From Candidatus Lightella neohaematopini (lineage in GTDB: Bacteria > Pseudomonadota > Gammaproteobacteria > Enterobacterales > Enterobacteriaceae): DNA of 9,585 nucleotides. The notes under the pieces were generated by a model that searched no databases, was not told the origin of the DNA, and worked only from the letters and a program-made list of their open reading frames with translations. This document shows, in pieces, positions 1-7,584 of this stretch (positions are counted from its first letter, which is position 1; the number at the start of each line of letters is the position of its first letter). The stretch spans positions 1 through 9,585 of the forward strand of contig JAOBJR010000087.1 in assembly GCA_025728395.1 (NCBI GenBank), given 5' to 3'. Position numbers and translations under genes: made by a program.

Positions 1-492
1 TATTAACTTATTATAAGTTTTTATAATGTTCTCGTTAGCAACATTATATTTTAATTTACTTAATAACTTTTCACATCTAATTAAATCATGAAGAATTAGT
101 TCCATATTGATTATATCAATATCTTCTGTTGGTGAGATACGATTATATATATGATGAATACTATCTTTTTTAAAATTACGTACTACATGATAGATAATAT
201 TAACCTTATATAATTGTTCTAATATTTTTTCTCCTAAACCGATACCATTAGCAGCATTTTTAATTAAACCAGCAGTATCAATTAATTGAATTCTAGAACA
301 TAATATATTATTTATATTAACAATATTAGCTATTTTATATAAACGAGGATCATATAAATTAACAATTCCTATATTAGGACTAATTGTACAAAATGGATAA
401 TTATCTGTTTTTACTTGATTATTAGTTAATAAATTAAATAAAGTTGATTTACCAATATTAGGTAGTCCTATAATACCACATTTAATATTCAT
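1..492 (-). CDS. ychF: YchF/OLA1-family ribosome-associated ATPase, N-terminal 164 residues (3' end outside window)
   Basis: This is the N-terminal part of YchF, a TRAFAC-class P-loop protein that in E. coli prefers ATP over GTP and binds ribosomes; its exact cellular role is not settled. Translating the minus strand from the ATG at 490-492 gives an uninterrupted frame to base 1. It begins MNIKCGIIGLPNIGKST, with the G1/Walker A loop at residues 9-17. The family signature NYPFCTI (G2) is at 31-37 and DTAG (G3) at 72-75, where E. coli has DIAG; GLG follows at 85-87. The nucleotide-specificity motif (NVNE in E. coli) and the C-terminal TGS-like domain lie beyond the edge. The start is 7 bases after the pth stop, the same pth-ychF order as in E. 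coli, so it is probably the last gene of the lolB-ispE-prs-pth-ychF transcript. Identification is firm; only the 3' end is unseen. Confidence 0.95.
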   Translation of the reverse strand, partial: MNIKCGIIGLPNIGKSTLFNLLTNNQVKTDNYPFCTISPNIGIVNLYDPRLYKIANIVNINNILCSRIQLIDTAGLIKNAANGIGLGEKILEQLYKVNIIYHVVRNFKKDSIHHIYNRISPTEDIDIINMELILHDLIRCEKLLSKLKYNVANENIIKTYNKLI

Positions 493-499
493 TAAATTG

Positions 500-1105
500 T
501 TAATTAATATTATTTTTAGTTAGTTGAATTAATTTATTGTGTTCAAAAATAAATTTACTAATATTATATTTATCCAAATAGATAATATATCTAATATTTT
601 TTATTATTGAATTAAAAGTACATTGCATTATTTTTAATTCTTTAGTAGACATATTAGATAATAAAAAATTAATCACTTTATTTTTATTTCCTGGATGTCC
701 AATACCAATTTTAATTCTGCATAAATTATTATTATTGAATGTTGATACAATATTTTTTATACCATTATGACTAGTATTATTTATTTTTTGTTTGAATCTT
801 ATTTTACCAAGTGGTAAATCTAATTCATCATGAATAATTAATATCTCGTTTATTTTTATATTATAAAAATTAGCTACGGCGAATAATGATTTACCATTCA
901 CATTAATATATGTCATTGGTAACAGTAAATATACATTATAATTATCTATTTTAAATTTACTAATATAACTAAATAATCTTACATCTTTTTTAAAGATTAA
1001 ATTATTATATTTAGCAAAGGTACAAATAAATTTTGCTCCAATATTATGTCTATTATTGTTATATGATGAACCATAATTAGATAATCCAATAATTAATTTA
1101 ATCAT
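500..1105 (-). CDS. pth: Peptidyl-tRNA hydrolase
   Basis: Cytosolic esterase that cleaves peptidyl-tRNA released prematurely from ribosomes and so recycles tRNA; it is essential in E. coli. The 201-residue product is close to the E. coli length (194) and aligns throughout. The active-site residues fall at the same numbers as in E. coli: Asn10, catalytic His20 (in RHNIGAKF), Asn68 (TYINVNG), Asp93 (IIHDELDLP) and Asn114. The usual glycine-rich GGGHGGHNG stretch is eroded to NNTSHNG, but His113 and Asn114 remain. [13 protein letters not shown] further on is typical of the family. The ATG overlaps the prs stop as ATGA (1102-1105), which suggests translational coupling. In E. coli two genes (dauA, ychH) separate prs from pth, so the overlap arose by deletion (inference). 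Stop is TAA. Base composition is like that of its neighbours. Confidence 0.97.
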   Translation of the reverse strand: MIKLIIGLSNYGSSYNNNRHNIGAKFICTFAKYNNLIFKKDVRLFSYISKFKIDNYNVYLLLPMTYINVNGKSLFAVANFYNIKINEILIIHDELDLPLGKIRFKQKINNTSHNGIKNIVSTFNNNNLCRIKIGIGHPGNKNKVINFLLSNMSTKELKIMQCTFNSIIKNIRYIIYLDKYNISKFIFEHNKLIQLTKNNIN

Positions 1106-2052
1106 TTTACTTTAAACATTTCTGATATTGATTCTTCACTATTAATACGTCTAATTGCTTCTGCTAACATGTTAGCTAAAGTTAATATCTTAATATTAGA
1201 TAATAACTTTATTGTTGATGTTAGGGGTATTGTATCACATACAATTAATTCATCAATTACAGAATTTTTAATATTATAGTAAGCATTACCAGAAAATACC
1301 GGATGGGTAGCATATACAAATATTCTTTTAGCTAAATGTTTTTTTAAAATATTAGCAGCTTCGCATATAGTACTAGCAGTATCAATCATATCATCAATTA
1401 TTAAACAATCACGATAAGAAACATCACCAATAACATTCATAACTTGAGCTATATTAGCCTTTGATCTTCTTTTATCGATAATAGCAATATCAATATCATT
1501 AAGTAATTTAGCTACAGCACGTGCTCGAACAACTCCACCAATATCTGGAGATACAATAATAGGATTGTATAACATTTTTTTACGTATATCATCAATTAAT
1601 ACAATACTACCAAAAACATTATCTACAGGAACTGTAAAAAATCCTTGTATTTGTTCAGTATGTAAGTCAACAGTAAGAATACGATCAACACCAACACTAG
1701 ATAAAAAATCAGCAATTACTTTAGCAGTAATAGGTACTCTAGATGATCTAACTCTTCTATCTTGTCTAGCATAACCAAAATATGGTATTACAGCAGTAAT
1801 TCTTCTAGCAGAAGCTCTTTTTAAAGCATCAATCATTAAAATTAATTCCATAATATTATCATTAGTTGGAGCACACGTAGATTGAATAATAAAAATATCA
1901 TCACCTCTTACATTTTCATTAATTTGTATATTAATTTCACCATCACTAAAACGACCTATAAATGCATTACTAATACTTAGTTTTAAATTAGCAGCAATAT
2001 GATACGCTAATTGTATAGTAGCATTTCCAGAAAATAATTTTATGCTAGACAT
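1102..2052 (-). CDS. prs: Ribose-phosphate pyrophosphokinase (PRPP synthetase)
   Basis: Transfers pyrophosphate from ATP to ribose 5-phosphate to make PRPP, the precursor of nucleotides, histidine, tryptophan and NAD. At 316 residues it nearly equals E. coli Prs (315), and it is the most conserved protein in the window. Visible landmarks are GRFSDGE (33-39), the ATP-binding [10 protein letters not shown] (91-100), His131 in [12 protein letters not shown], and the catalytic flexible loop with Lys194 and Arg196 (DKRRSKAN). The PRPP-binding loop [11 protein letters not shown] is at 218-228. That loop normally reads DTGGT or DTAGT; here Ser227 replaces the second glycine, while the aspartates at 220, 221 and 224 are kept. 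The start ([10 protein letters not shown]) aligns with E. coli MPDMKLFAGN. It lies 22 bases after ispE and overlaps pth by 4 bases. Stop is TGA. Confidence 0.98.
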   Translation of the reverse strand: MSSIKLFSGNATIQLAYHIAANLKLSISNAFIGRFSDGEINIQINENVRGDDIFIIQSTCAPTNDNIMELILMIDALKRASARRITAVIPYFGYARQDRRVRSSRVPITAKVIADFLSSVGVDRILTVDLHTEQIQGFFTVPVDNVFGSIVLIDDIRKKMLYNPIIVSPDIGGVVRARAVAKLLNDIDIAIIDKRRSKANIAQVMNVIGDVSYRDCLIIDDMIDTASTICEAANILKKHLAKRIFVYATHPVFSGNAYYNIKNSVIDELIVCDTIPLTSTIKLLSNIKILTLANMLAEAIRRINSEESISEMFKVK

Positions 2053-2074
2053 ATATAGGTTTCCAAATTAAATG

Positions 2075-2950
2075 CTAATTACTAATTATTTTTTTATTTT
2101 TAAGAATATTATGTAATGGTGAAATATTTTTACTTTTAGTTACAAAACCTCTTACTTCACTAGGCTTTTTAAATAAAATAGAATAGGCTATATTTTGATT
2201 ATCGCACTCAGCAAATATACATGATCCAGTTCCAGTCAATCTAGCAGGAACATATTGTGATAACCATAACATATATTTTTTTATTATTGGAAATTTTCTA
2301 ACTACTATACTTTCGAAATCATTATAATATGTACTAGATAATAATTCTGTATGAGTTTTTTTTGTAGAGTAATTATTAGTATTAATGTAACTAAATATTT
2401 GAGTTGTAGAAATTTCTATTGGAGGTATAATAACTATATACCATTTTTCTTCTAAGGATATTTGAGTATTTATTTCTCCTATACCTTCAATTATGGCTGT
2501 GTGACCATGTATAAATAGTGGTATATCGGTACCAAGCAATAAACCTATTTTTGCTAAATTAGGTAATGTTAAATTACAGTGCCAAATCTTATTTAAGACT
2601 AATAATATTGTAGCAACATTGGATGAAGCTCCACCTAATCCACTACCCATAGGAATAATCTTATTTATTTTAATATGTACTCCAAAATACTTATTAGTAC
2701 ATTTATTTTTTAAACAAAAATATTTTAGTAATTTTATAGCTTTTATCACTAAATTATTTTGTGAAATTATTTTATTATTATTACTAGATAAACTAATAAC
2801 GTTATTTTTAGTTACAGTAATATTAATTATATCACTATAATTAATAAACTGTACAACTGTTTGTAATTTATGATAACCATTTTTTTTACAACCTATAATA
2901 TGTAATAATAAATTAATTTTTGCTGGTGATGGTAAACAATAACTAGCCAT
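2075..2950 (-). CDS. ispE: 4-diphosphocytidyl-2-C-methyl-D-erythritol kinase
   Basis: GHMP-family kinase of the non-mevalonate (MEP) pathway; it phosphorylates CDP-methylerythritol with ATP on the way to IPP and DMAPP. The product has 291 residues against 283 in E. coli and covers the whole family. Motif I SPAKINL carries Lys11. The ATP-binding glycine-rich loop IPMGSGLGGASSN spans about 99-111. The catalytic aspartate is Asp142 in LGTDIPLF. Motif III LTGTGSCIF is at 238-246, and the conserved NISPLH lies near the C terminus. The N terminus MASYCLPSPAKINL aligns with E. coli MRTQWPSPAKLNL, which supports the start. The gene begins 4 bases after the lolB stop and ends 22 bases before prs, in E. 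coli order, so it is probably co-transcribed. Stop is TAG. Its presence implies a MEP pathway, but the other genes are not visible here. Confidence 0.97.
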   Translation of the reverse strand: MASYCLPSPAKINLLLHIIGCKKNGYHKLQTVVQFINYSDIINITVTKNNVISLSSNNNKIISQNNLVIKAIKLLKYFCLKNKCTNKYFGVHIKINKIIPMGSGLGGASSNVATILLVLNKIWHCNLTLPNLAKIGLLLGTDIPLFIHGHTAIIEGIGEINTQISLEEKWYIVIIPPIEISTTQIFSYINTNNYSTKKTHTELLSSTYYNDFESIVVRKFPIIKKYMLWLSQYVPARLTGTGSCIFAECDNQNIAYSILFKKPSEVRGFVTKSKNISPLHNILKNKKIISN

Positions 2951-2954
2951 TCTA

Positions 2955-3578
2955 CTATATTATCCAGTTATAAATTTTAATCTTTATATTAACATCATTA
3001 CAAGATAATTCTATATATTTTGGTAATACAATCATATTATTATAATAATACTTATGTTTGCTATATATTATATTCCATATATTACTACTATCATATAACT
3101 TAGTTTTATTTAAATAACCATATTTATTTAAAGTAAACTTTTGATTATTATTAATTATACCTAAAATAATTTGATTTAAATACTTAAAAGGTACATCAAC
3201 ATTAAATAGTTCTTTTATAACTACATCTGGTGATTGTTGATAACAAAAAATATTATTATTTATAGTTAGTTTTGTAATATTATTTGTAACATTTAAACAT
3301 AATTTAATAGTGTTAAATTGATTAGTTAAAACAAATTTATAATCATTTTTATTAATTTGTTGCCAATAAAAATTAGCACTAATATTATATTGTTTTGATA
3401 TATAAGTAATTAACCCATTTAATTTAAAATGTTTAATATTTAATAATAGCTGTTGTTGATGATTCCAATTATAATAATTGTTATTAATTATTTTTATATT
3501 ATTATGACATGCGCTAAATAAACTTAAACATGTAATAATTAATAATTTACTAAAATAATTTGTAAAATTTTTATTCAT
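2955..3578 (-). CDS. lolB: Outer-membrane lipoprotein LolB
   Basis: LolB receives lipoproteins from the periplasmic carrier LolA and inserts them in the inner leaflet of the outer membrane; it is itself a lipoprotein. The product is 207 residues, the same as E. coli. It has a short basic N terminus, a hydrophobic stretch (about 12-22) and a lipobox FSAC with Cys24 as the acylated residue. The mature part is divergent but aligns along its length: GLITYISKQYNISANFYWQQ matches the E. coli GAFAYIS...FFWQQ region, YLNQIILGI matches SLRQWILGL, and the C-terminal YNWII matches DNWIV. The protruding-loop Leu68 of mature E. coli LolB (in TNPLGST) corresponds to Phe88 here (TNQFNT). First gene of the minus-strand run; hemA, its divergent neighbour in E. 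coli, is missing. Stop is TAG. Composition is very rich in Asn, Lys, Ile and Tyr, as expected from the A+T bias. Confidence 0.93.
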   Translation of the reverse strand: MNKNFTNYFSKLLIITCLSLFSACHNNIKIINNNYYNWNHQQQLLLNIKHFKLNGLITYISKQYNISANFYWQQINKNDYKFVLTNQFNTIKLCLNVTNNITKLTINNNIFCYQQSPDVVIKELFNVDVPFKYLNQIILGIINNNQKFTLNKYGYLNKTKLYDSSNIWNIIYSKHKYYYNNMIVLPKYIELSCNDVNIKIKIYNWII

Positions 3579-3603
3579 TATATCTTTTGTTTACATGATA
3601 GTT

Positions 3604-3640
3604 ATTATAATATTAACCTTAATTAAAAAATCAAAGTCAA
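3604..3640 (-). promoter_or_regulatory. Candidate sigma-70 promoter for the lolB operon
   Basis: Read on the minus strand, TTGACT (3640-3635) is followed directly by TTGATT (3634-3629). A perfect TATAAT lies at 3609-3604, about 25 bases before the lolB ATG. The TTGATT-TATAAT spacer is 19 bases, longer than ideal. It is the only -10-like site with a recognisable -35 upstream of the five-gene minus-strand run. TATAAT occurs often by chance in such A+T-rich DNA, so this is a suggestion only. Confidence 0.35.
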
Positions 3641-3660
3641 AATTACATTGATGTAATTTT
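3639..3660. repeat. 22-base perfect dyad in the divergent lolB/prfA intergenic region
   Basis: Arms of 10 bases (AAAATTACAT and ATGTAATTTT) are exact inverted copies around a central TG. As a hairpin it would have 9 pairs and a 4-base loop. It lies between divergent genes, so it is not placed to terminate either neighbour. It overlaps the candidate -35 elements on both strands, as an operator would. It matches no binding site that I recognise. In DNA this rich in A+T a dyad of this size can arise by chance. Confidence 0.4.
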
Positions 3661-3675
3661 ATCATTAATTATAAT
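3648..3675 (+). promoter_or_regulatory. Candidate sigma-70 promoter for prfA-prmC-kdsA
   Basis: TTGATG (3648-3653) and a perfect TATAAT (3670-3675) are separated by 16 bases, giving a start about 60 bases before the prfA ATG at 3743. In E. coli the hemA promoter occupies this place and prfA is read through from hemA. With hemA gone, the remaining promoter would drive prfA directly (inference). Chance matches are common at this base composition. Confidence 0.4.
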
Positions 3676-3742
3676 TTTAACAATAGATTAGTAATTATAA
3701 TTATATATATCAATTTTTAAATTGATTTATTATGTGTTGATT

Positions 3743-4801
3743 ATGGATAAAAATTTAATAGCAAAACTATATAATAAAAAATATCGTTTTAATGAAGTTG
3801 AAATTCTATTAAGCAAAAAAAATATTATTTCTAATAAAAAATTGTTTTTAAAATTATCAAAAGAATATAATGAGTTAGTAAAAATAGTAAAGTACTTTAA
3901 TCAATGGTTAAATATAAATAAAAATATAGATAATACTAAAAAATTATCTAGTAATACTGAACTAAAAGATTTGGTTACAGAAGAATTACAATTATGTAAT
4001 AAGAATAAATTAATAATAGAAAAAAAAATTATTAGTATTCTTTCTAAAGAAGATAATATTAACCAACATGGTTGTTTTTTAGAGATTAGAGCTGGCACTG
4101 GAGGAAATGAAGCATCATTGTTTGCTAGTGATTTACTGTATATGTATAGTCAATTTAGTGCAAATAAAAATTGGAATACTGAAGTAATTAATACTAATTA
4201 TAATTATTTAGGTGGTTATAAAGAAATTATAATCAAAATAAATAATAAAAATGCTTATAATTATTTAATGTTTGAATCTGGTGGACATAGAGTACAAAGA
4301 ATACCTGTTACTGAATCACAAGGACGTATACATACTTCTACTTGTACAGTTGCCGTTATTCCTGTAGTTCAAGAATCAAAAATAACTATTAATAATAATG
4401 ATTTAAGAATTGATAGTTTTAAATCTTCTGGTGCAGGTGGGCAACATGTTAATACTACTAATTCTGCTATTAGAATAACACATATACCAACAGGTCTAAC
4501 TGTAGAATGTCAAGATGAACGTTCTCAACATAAAAATAAAGCCAAAGCTATGTCTGTTTTATTCGCAAGATTAAACAGTTTAAAACTAAAAGAAAAACAA
4601 AAAAAAGAAATTTTTACAAGAAGAATTTTATTAGGTAGTGGGGATCGATCTGATAGAATTAGAACTTATAATTTTCCACAACGTCGTGTAACTGATCATA
4701 GAATAAATTTAACATTATATCGTCTAGAAGATATATTTAATGGTGAATTAGATTTGATTATTCAACCATTATTTGATTTCTATTTTAATAAATATGAGTA
4801 A
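3743..4801 (+). CDS. prfA: Peptide chain release factor 1
   Basis: RF1 recognises UAA and UAG stop codons in the ribosomal A site and triggers peptide release. From the chosen ATG the product has 352 residues and aligns end to end with E. coli RF1. The stop-recognition tripeptide is Pro-Val-Thr at 188-190 (RIPVTESQGR; E. coli has PAT). The catalytic GGQ is at 232-234 in SSGAGGQHVNTT, followed by ECQDERSQHKNKAKA and GSGDRSDRIRTYNFPQ. An upstream TTG in frame (3722) would add seven residues, but the ATG at 3743 (MDKNLIAKL) matches E. coli MKPSIVAKL and is preferred. No clear Shine-Dalgarno site is visible. Runs of 8, 9 and 8 A (3815-3822, 4020-4028, 4599-4606) lie inside the gene without breaking the frame. 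It overlaps prmC by 8 bases. At least lolB, ispE, kdsA and the tmRNA tag end in TAG, which requires RF1. Confidence 0.97.
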   Translation: MDKNLIAKLYNKKYRFNEVEILLSKKNIISNKKLFLKLSKEYNELVKIVKYFNQWLNINKNIDNTKKLSSNTELKDLVTEELQLCNKNKLIIEKKIISILSKEDNINQHGCFLEIRAGTGGNEASLFASDLLYMYSQFSANKNWNTEVINTNYNYLGGYKEIIIKINNKNAYNYLMFESGGHRVQRIPVTESQGRIHTSTCTVAVIPVVQESKITINNNDLRIDSFKSSGAGGQHVNTTNSAIRITHIPTGLTVECQDERSQHKNKAKAMSVLFARLNSLKLKEKQKKEIFTRRILLGSGDRSDRIRTYNFPQRRVTDHRINLTLYRLEDIFNGELDLIIQPLFDFYFNKYE

Positions 4802-5639
4802 TATTCATTATAATAATTGGTTAAAATATGCCAGTAATAAGTTACTATTAGCTGGTATAAATAATTATAGATTAGAAGCTGAAATACTTTTAAGTAAAGT
4901 AACTAATAATACACGTAATAAATTAATTTTATTAAAAGATAAAAAATTAACATATAAGCAATATAATAAATTAATGCAATTAATTTTTAGAAGAATTAAT
5001 AGAGAGCCTTTAGCATATATTTTAGGGTATCATGAATTTTGGTCATTAAAAATCTATGTATCTTATAACACAATGATTCCTAGAGCAGATACAGAATGTT
5101 TAGTAGAATATATTTTGAATTTATCACCTAATAAAAAAATGTTAGTATTAGATTTAGGAACTGGTAGTGGAATAATATCTTTAGTTTTAGCAAAAGAAAA
5201 ACCAAAATGGATAATTACTGCTGTTGATTATTATATTAAAACATTAAATATAGCTAAATATAATGCTATAAAATTAAAATTATATAATATTAAATTTATT
5301 CTTAGTAATTGGTTTAATAATATAAAATTTTGTAATTACAATATAATTGTTAGTAATCCTCCATATTTAAAAATTAGTGATTGGTATAATGCACAACCAG
5401 AATTATATTTTGAACCTAAAACAGCATTTTTAGCAGGTTATGATGGATTAATGTATTTAAGATTAATTTGTTATCAGTCAAAAAAATTTTTAGCATATAA
5501 TGGTTGGTTAATACTAGAACATGATTATCAGCAAGGTAGTTTTATAAGAAATACTTTAAAAAAAATTGGATTTAAAAATGTAGGTACTGGTTATGATTAT
5601 AATAACCATGAAAGATTTAGTTTTGGCCAATTACTATAA
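4794..5639 (+). CDS. prmC: Release factor glutamine N5-methyltransferase
   Basis: PrmC (HemK) uses S-adenosylmethionine to methylate the glutamine of the GGQ motif of release factors, raising their activity; its substrate RF1 is encoded immediately upstream. The 281-residue product is like E. coli PrmC (277). An N-terminal helical domain is followed by IPRADTECLVE (95-105), the SAM-binding loop DLGTGSG (120-126) and the catalytic NPPY (188-191), with FEPKTAFLAGYDG and LEHDYQQG downstream. The frame is open further upstream to an ATA-region start at 4773, but the ATG at 4794 (MSNIHYNNWLKYA) aligns with E. coli MEYQHWLREA. That start overlaps the prfA stop, which suggests translational coupling. 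Stop is TAA. The next gene, kdsA, is 41 bases away; sirB2 and sirB1, which lie there in E. coli, are missing. Confidence 0.96.
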   Translation: MSNIHYNNWLKYASNKLLLAGINNYRLEAEILLSKVTNNTRNKLILLKDKKLTYKQYNKLMQLIFRRINREPLAYILGYHEFWSLKIYVSYNTMIPRADTECLVEYILNLSPNKKMLVLDLGTGSGIISLVLAKEKPKWIITAVDYYIKTLNIAKYNAIKLKLYNIKFILSNWFNNIKFCNYNIIVSNPPYLKISDWYNAQPELYFEPKTAFLAGYDGLMYLRLICYQSKKFLAYNGWLILEHDYQQGSFIRNTLKKIGFKNVGTGYDYNNHERFSFGQLL

Positions 5640-5680
5640 TAATAGTATGAATAATTAATATTAAATAATTAATAACATTT

Positions 5681-6517
5681 ATGCGTAATATTGTAATAAA
5701 AGTAAAAAATATTAAAATATCTAATGATTCACCATTTGTATTATTTGGTGGTTTAAATGTATTAGAATCTAGAGATTTAGCTATGTATGTGTGTGAATAT
5801 TATAAAAATGTTACTGATAATCTTGGTATTCCTTATATATTTAAAGCATCTTTTGATAAAGCAAATCGAACTTCAGTTAATTCATATAGAGGTTTAGATT
5901 TAGATTATAGCATAGATATTTTTACTGAATTAAAAAATCAATTTGACATACCAATTATGACAGATGTACATGAAAGATATCAAGTTGATATTGTAAAATC
6001 TGTAGTTGATATTATTCAATTACCTGCTTTTTTAGCTAGACAAACTGATCTTATTCATACTATAGCTAAAGCTCAAAAAGTAGTTAATATTAAAAAACCA
6101 CAATTTATTAGTCCACATCAAGTAGTTCATATAGTAAATAAATTTCGTAATTTTGGTAATCATAATATTATTATTTGTGAACGGGGAACTATGTTTGGTT
6201 ATAATAATTTAATAGTTGATATGTTAGGATTTTCTATTATGAAAGATATTTCTAATGGTTGTCCTATAATTTTTGATGTTACACATTCATTACAATGTCG
6301 TAATAATCCATACAATGCAGTTTCTGAAGGTAGAAGTAAACAAACAAATGAATTAGCTAGATCCGGTATTGCTACAGGTATAGCTGGATTATTTATTGAA
6401 TCACACCCTAATCCAGATAAAGCAAAGTGTGATGGTGCATCTATATTACCAATTAAACAGTTAAAAATTTTATTAAGTCAAGTTAAATCCATAGATGACA
6501 TGATAAAATCATTTTAG
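5681..6517 (+). CDS. kdsA: 3-deoxy-8-phosphooctulonate synthase (Kdo-8-P synthase)
   Basis: Condenses phosphoenolpyruvate with arabinose 5-phosphate to give Kdo 8-phosphate, the first committed step to the Kdo of the LPS inner core. The 278-residue product follows E. coli KdsA (284) from the N terminus ([27 protein letters not shown]) and lacks only the last few tail residues. Visible family motifs are [79 protein letters not shown]. The Asn in GGLNVLES is the residue typical of the metal-independent class, where metal-dependent enzymes have Cys. Its presence indicates that Kdo, and so some LPS, is made. The stop (TAG) is 2 bases from the stop of convergent chaA, leaving no room for a terminator between them. 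Confidence 0.97.
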   Translation: MRNIVIKVKNIKISNDSPFVLFGGLNVLESRDLAMYVCEYYKNVTDNLGIPYIFKASFDKANRTSVNSYRGLDLDYSIDIFTELKNQFDIPIMTDVHERYQVDIVKSVVDIIQLPAFLARQTDLIHTIAKAQKVVNIKKPQFISPHQVVHIVNKFRNFGNHNIIICERGTMFGYNNLIVDMLGFSIMKDISNGCPIIFDVTHSLQCRNNPYNAVSEGRSKQTNELARSGIATGIAGLFIESHPNPDKAKCDGASILPIKQLKILLSQVKSIDDMIKSF

Positions 6518-6519
6518 GA

Positions 6520-7584
6520 TTAATATAATAAAATTGTAATTAAATACATAATAAATAAAGCTAAATGCGTTGTCCCATTCAAAATATTAGTTCTACCAGT
6601 AGATAATGATACTTGACAAACTACTAAAGTAGTTAACAATGCTATACATTGTGGTAAAGTTAAGCTAAAAAATATTTGTTGTTTCGTAATAAATGATAGT
6701 ACAATTACTGTTGGTACAGTTAATGATATTGTAGCAAGAACAGAACCAAATAATAAATTCATGGCTCTTTGTGCTTGATTGTTTAGTACTGCACGTATTG
6801 CTCCTAAACCTTCAGGTGATAAAGTTAATGATGCTATTAAAAATCCAGTAATTTGTTTAGGTGCATTAATTATTGTTAATAATTTATTTAATGAACTAGC
6901 ATTAAGTTTAATAGTAATAATGACAAATAATAAATGTATTATTAACCAAAAACCATGCCATAGTGATGTATGTATAGATTGAATATGATTATCAACATCT
7001 TCATGTGCATAAATAAACCAACTTTGATGAGTATGTGTTTGTATTAATAAAAATACTCCATACATTACTATACATAATATACCTATAATAATAGTTTGTA
7101 TAGCATTAAAATTACCATTTGGTAGTGTAGAAGGAAAAATAAGAACTATAATAGATAATAATATAATTGCCATTAAATATTGTTTAATACCTGCTAAATT
7201 CAATGACTGAGTATCAAATTTTCTACCTCCTAATAATAGGGATAATCCAACTAATCCGGTCGTTACGATCATAATAACTGAATATAATGTATCACGCATT
7301 AATGTAGATACATTATTACTTGTAATCATTAAAGCTGCTATTAAACTTGCTTCTAAAATAACTACTGACAATGTTAAAATTAATGAACCAAATGGCTCAC
7401 CTAATCTATGAGCAAGAACATCTGCATGACGTACAGTATTAAAGGTATTAATAATGATAGACAACACAGTAATTAAATTACTTAAAACTAATACAAGAAT
7501 TGAATAATAATCATTAAAAAAATATAATATTATCAAAGTTATTACAGAAATAGTAATACTGTATAATTTATTGTTAATATTCAT
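6520..7584 (-). CDS. chaA: Calcium/proton (sodium/proton) antiporter ChaA
   Basis: Inner-membrane antiporter of the CaCA superfamily; in E. coli ChaA exchanges Ca2+, Na+ or K+ for protons, mainly at alkaline pH. The product has 354 residues (E. coli 366) and about ten or eleven hydrophobic segments. The two CaCA repeats are both clear. The first has HRLGEPFGS with Glu63 (59-67) and VVILEAS with Glu78. The second has SPEGLG with Glu258 (256-261), followed by AVLNNQAQRAMNLLFGSVLATISLTVP. The N terminus is about ten residues shorter than in E. coli. The cytoplasmic loop, which in E. coli carries a run of aspartates (HEDDSDDDD), is shortened to HEDVDNHIQSIH and has lost most of its acidic charge. 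It is convergent with kdsA as in E. coli; chaB and chaC are not found after it. No Shine-Dalgarno site is evident. Confidence 0.96.
   Translation of the reverse strand: MNINNKLYSITISVITLIILYFFNDYYSILVLVLSNLITVLSIIINTFNTVRHADVLAHRLGEPFGSLILTLSVVILEASLIAALMITSNNVSTLMRDTLYSVIMIVTTGLVGLSLLLGGRKFDTQSLNLAGIKQYLMAIILLSIIVLIFPSTLPNGNFNAIQTIIIGILCIVMYGVFLLIQTHTHQSWFIYAHEDVDNHIQSIHTSLWHGFWLIIHLLFVIITIKLNASSLNKLLTIINAPKQITGFLIASLTLSPEGLGAIRAVLNNQAQRAMNLLFGSVLATISLTVPTVIVLSFITKQQIFFSLTLPQCIALLTTLVVCQVSLSTGRTNILNGTTHLALFIMYLITILLY

Noticed and set aside
1565..1774. Plus-strand open frame of 69 codons inside prs
   Set aside because: It is antisense to strongly conserved prs sequence and resembles no family I recognise; it is a shadow frame.
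2619..2840. Plus-strand open frame of 73 codons, hydrophobic, inside ispE
   Set aside because: It is antisense to the conserved IspE ATP-binding region; the hydrophobic look comes from the A+T-rich complement.
3722..3742. Upstream TTG start for prfA (MIYYVLI extension)
   Set aside because: The ATG at 3743 aligns with the E. coli RF1 N terminus and gives the usual length; the extension has no counterpart.
3901..4098. Minus-strand open frame of 65 codons inside prfA
   Set aside because: It is antisense to RF1 and has no independent support.
6779..6982. Plus-strand open frame of 67 codons inside chaA
   Set aside because: It is antisense to the second conserved ChaA repeat; a shadow frame.
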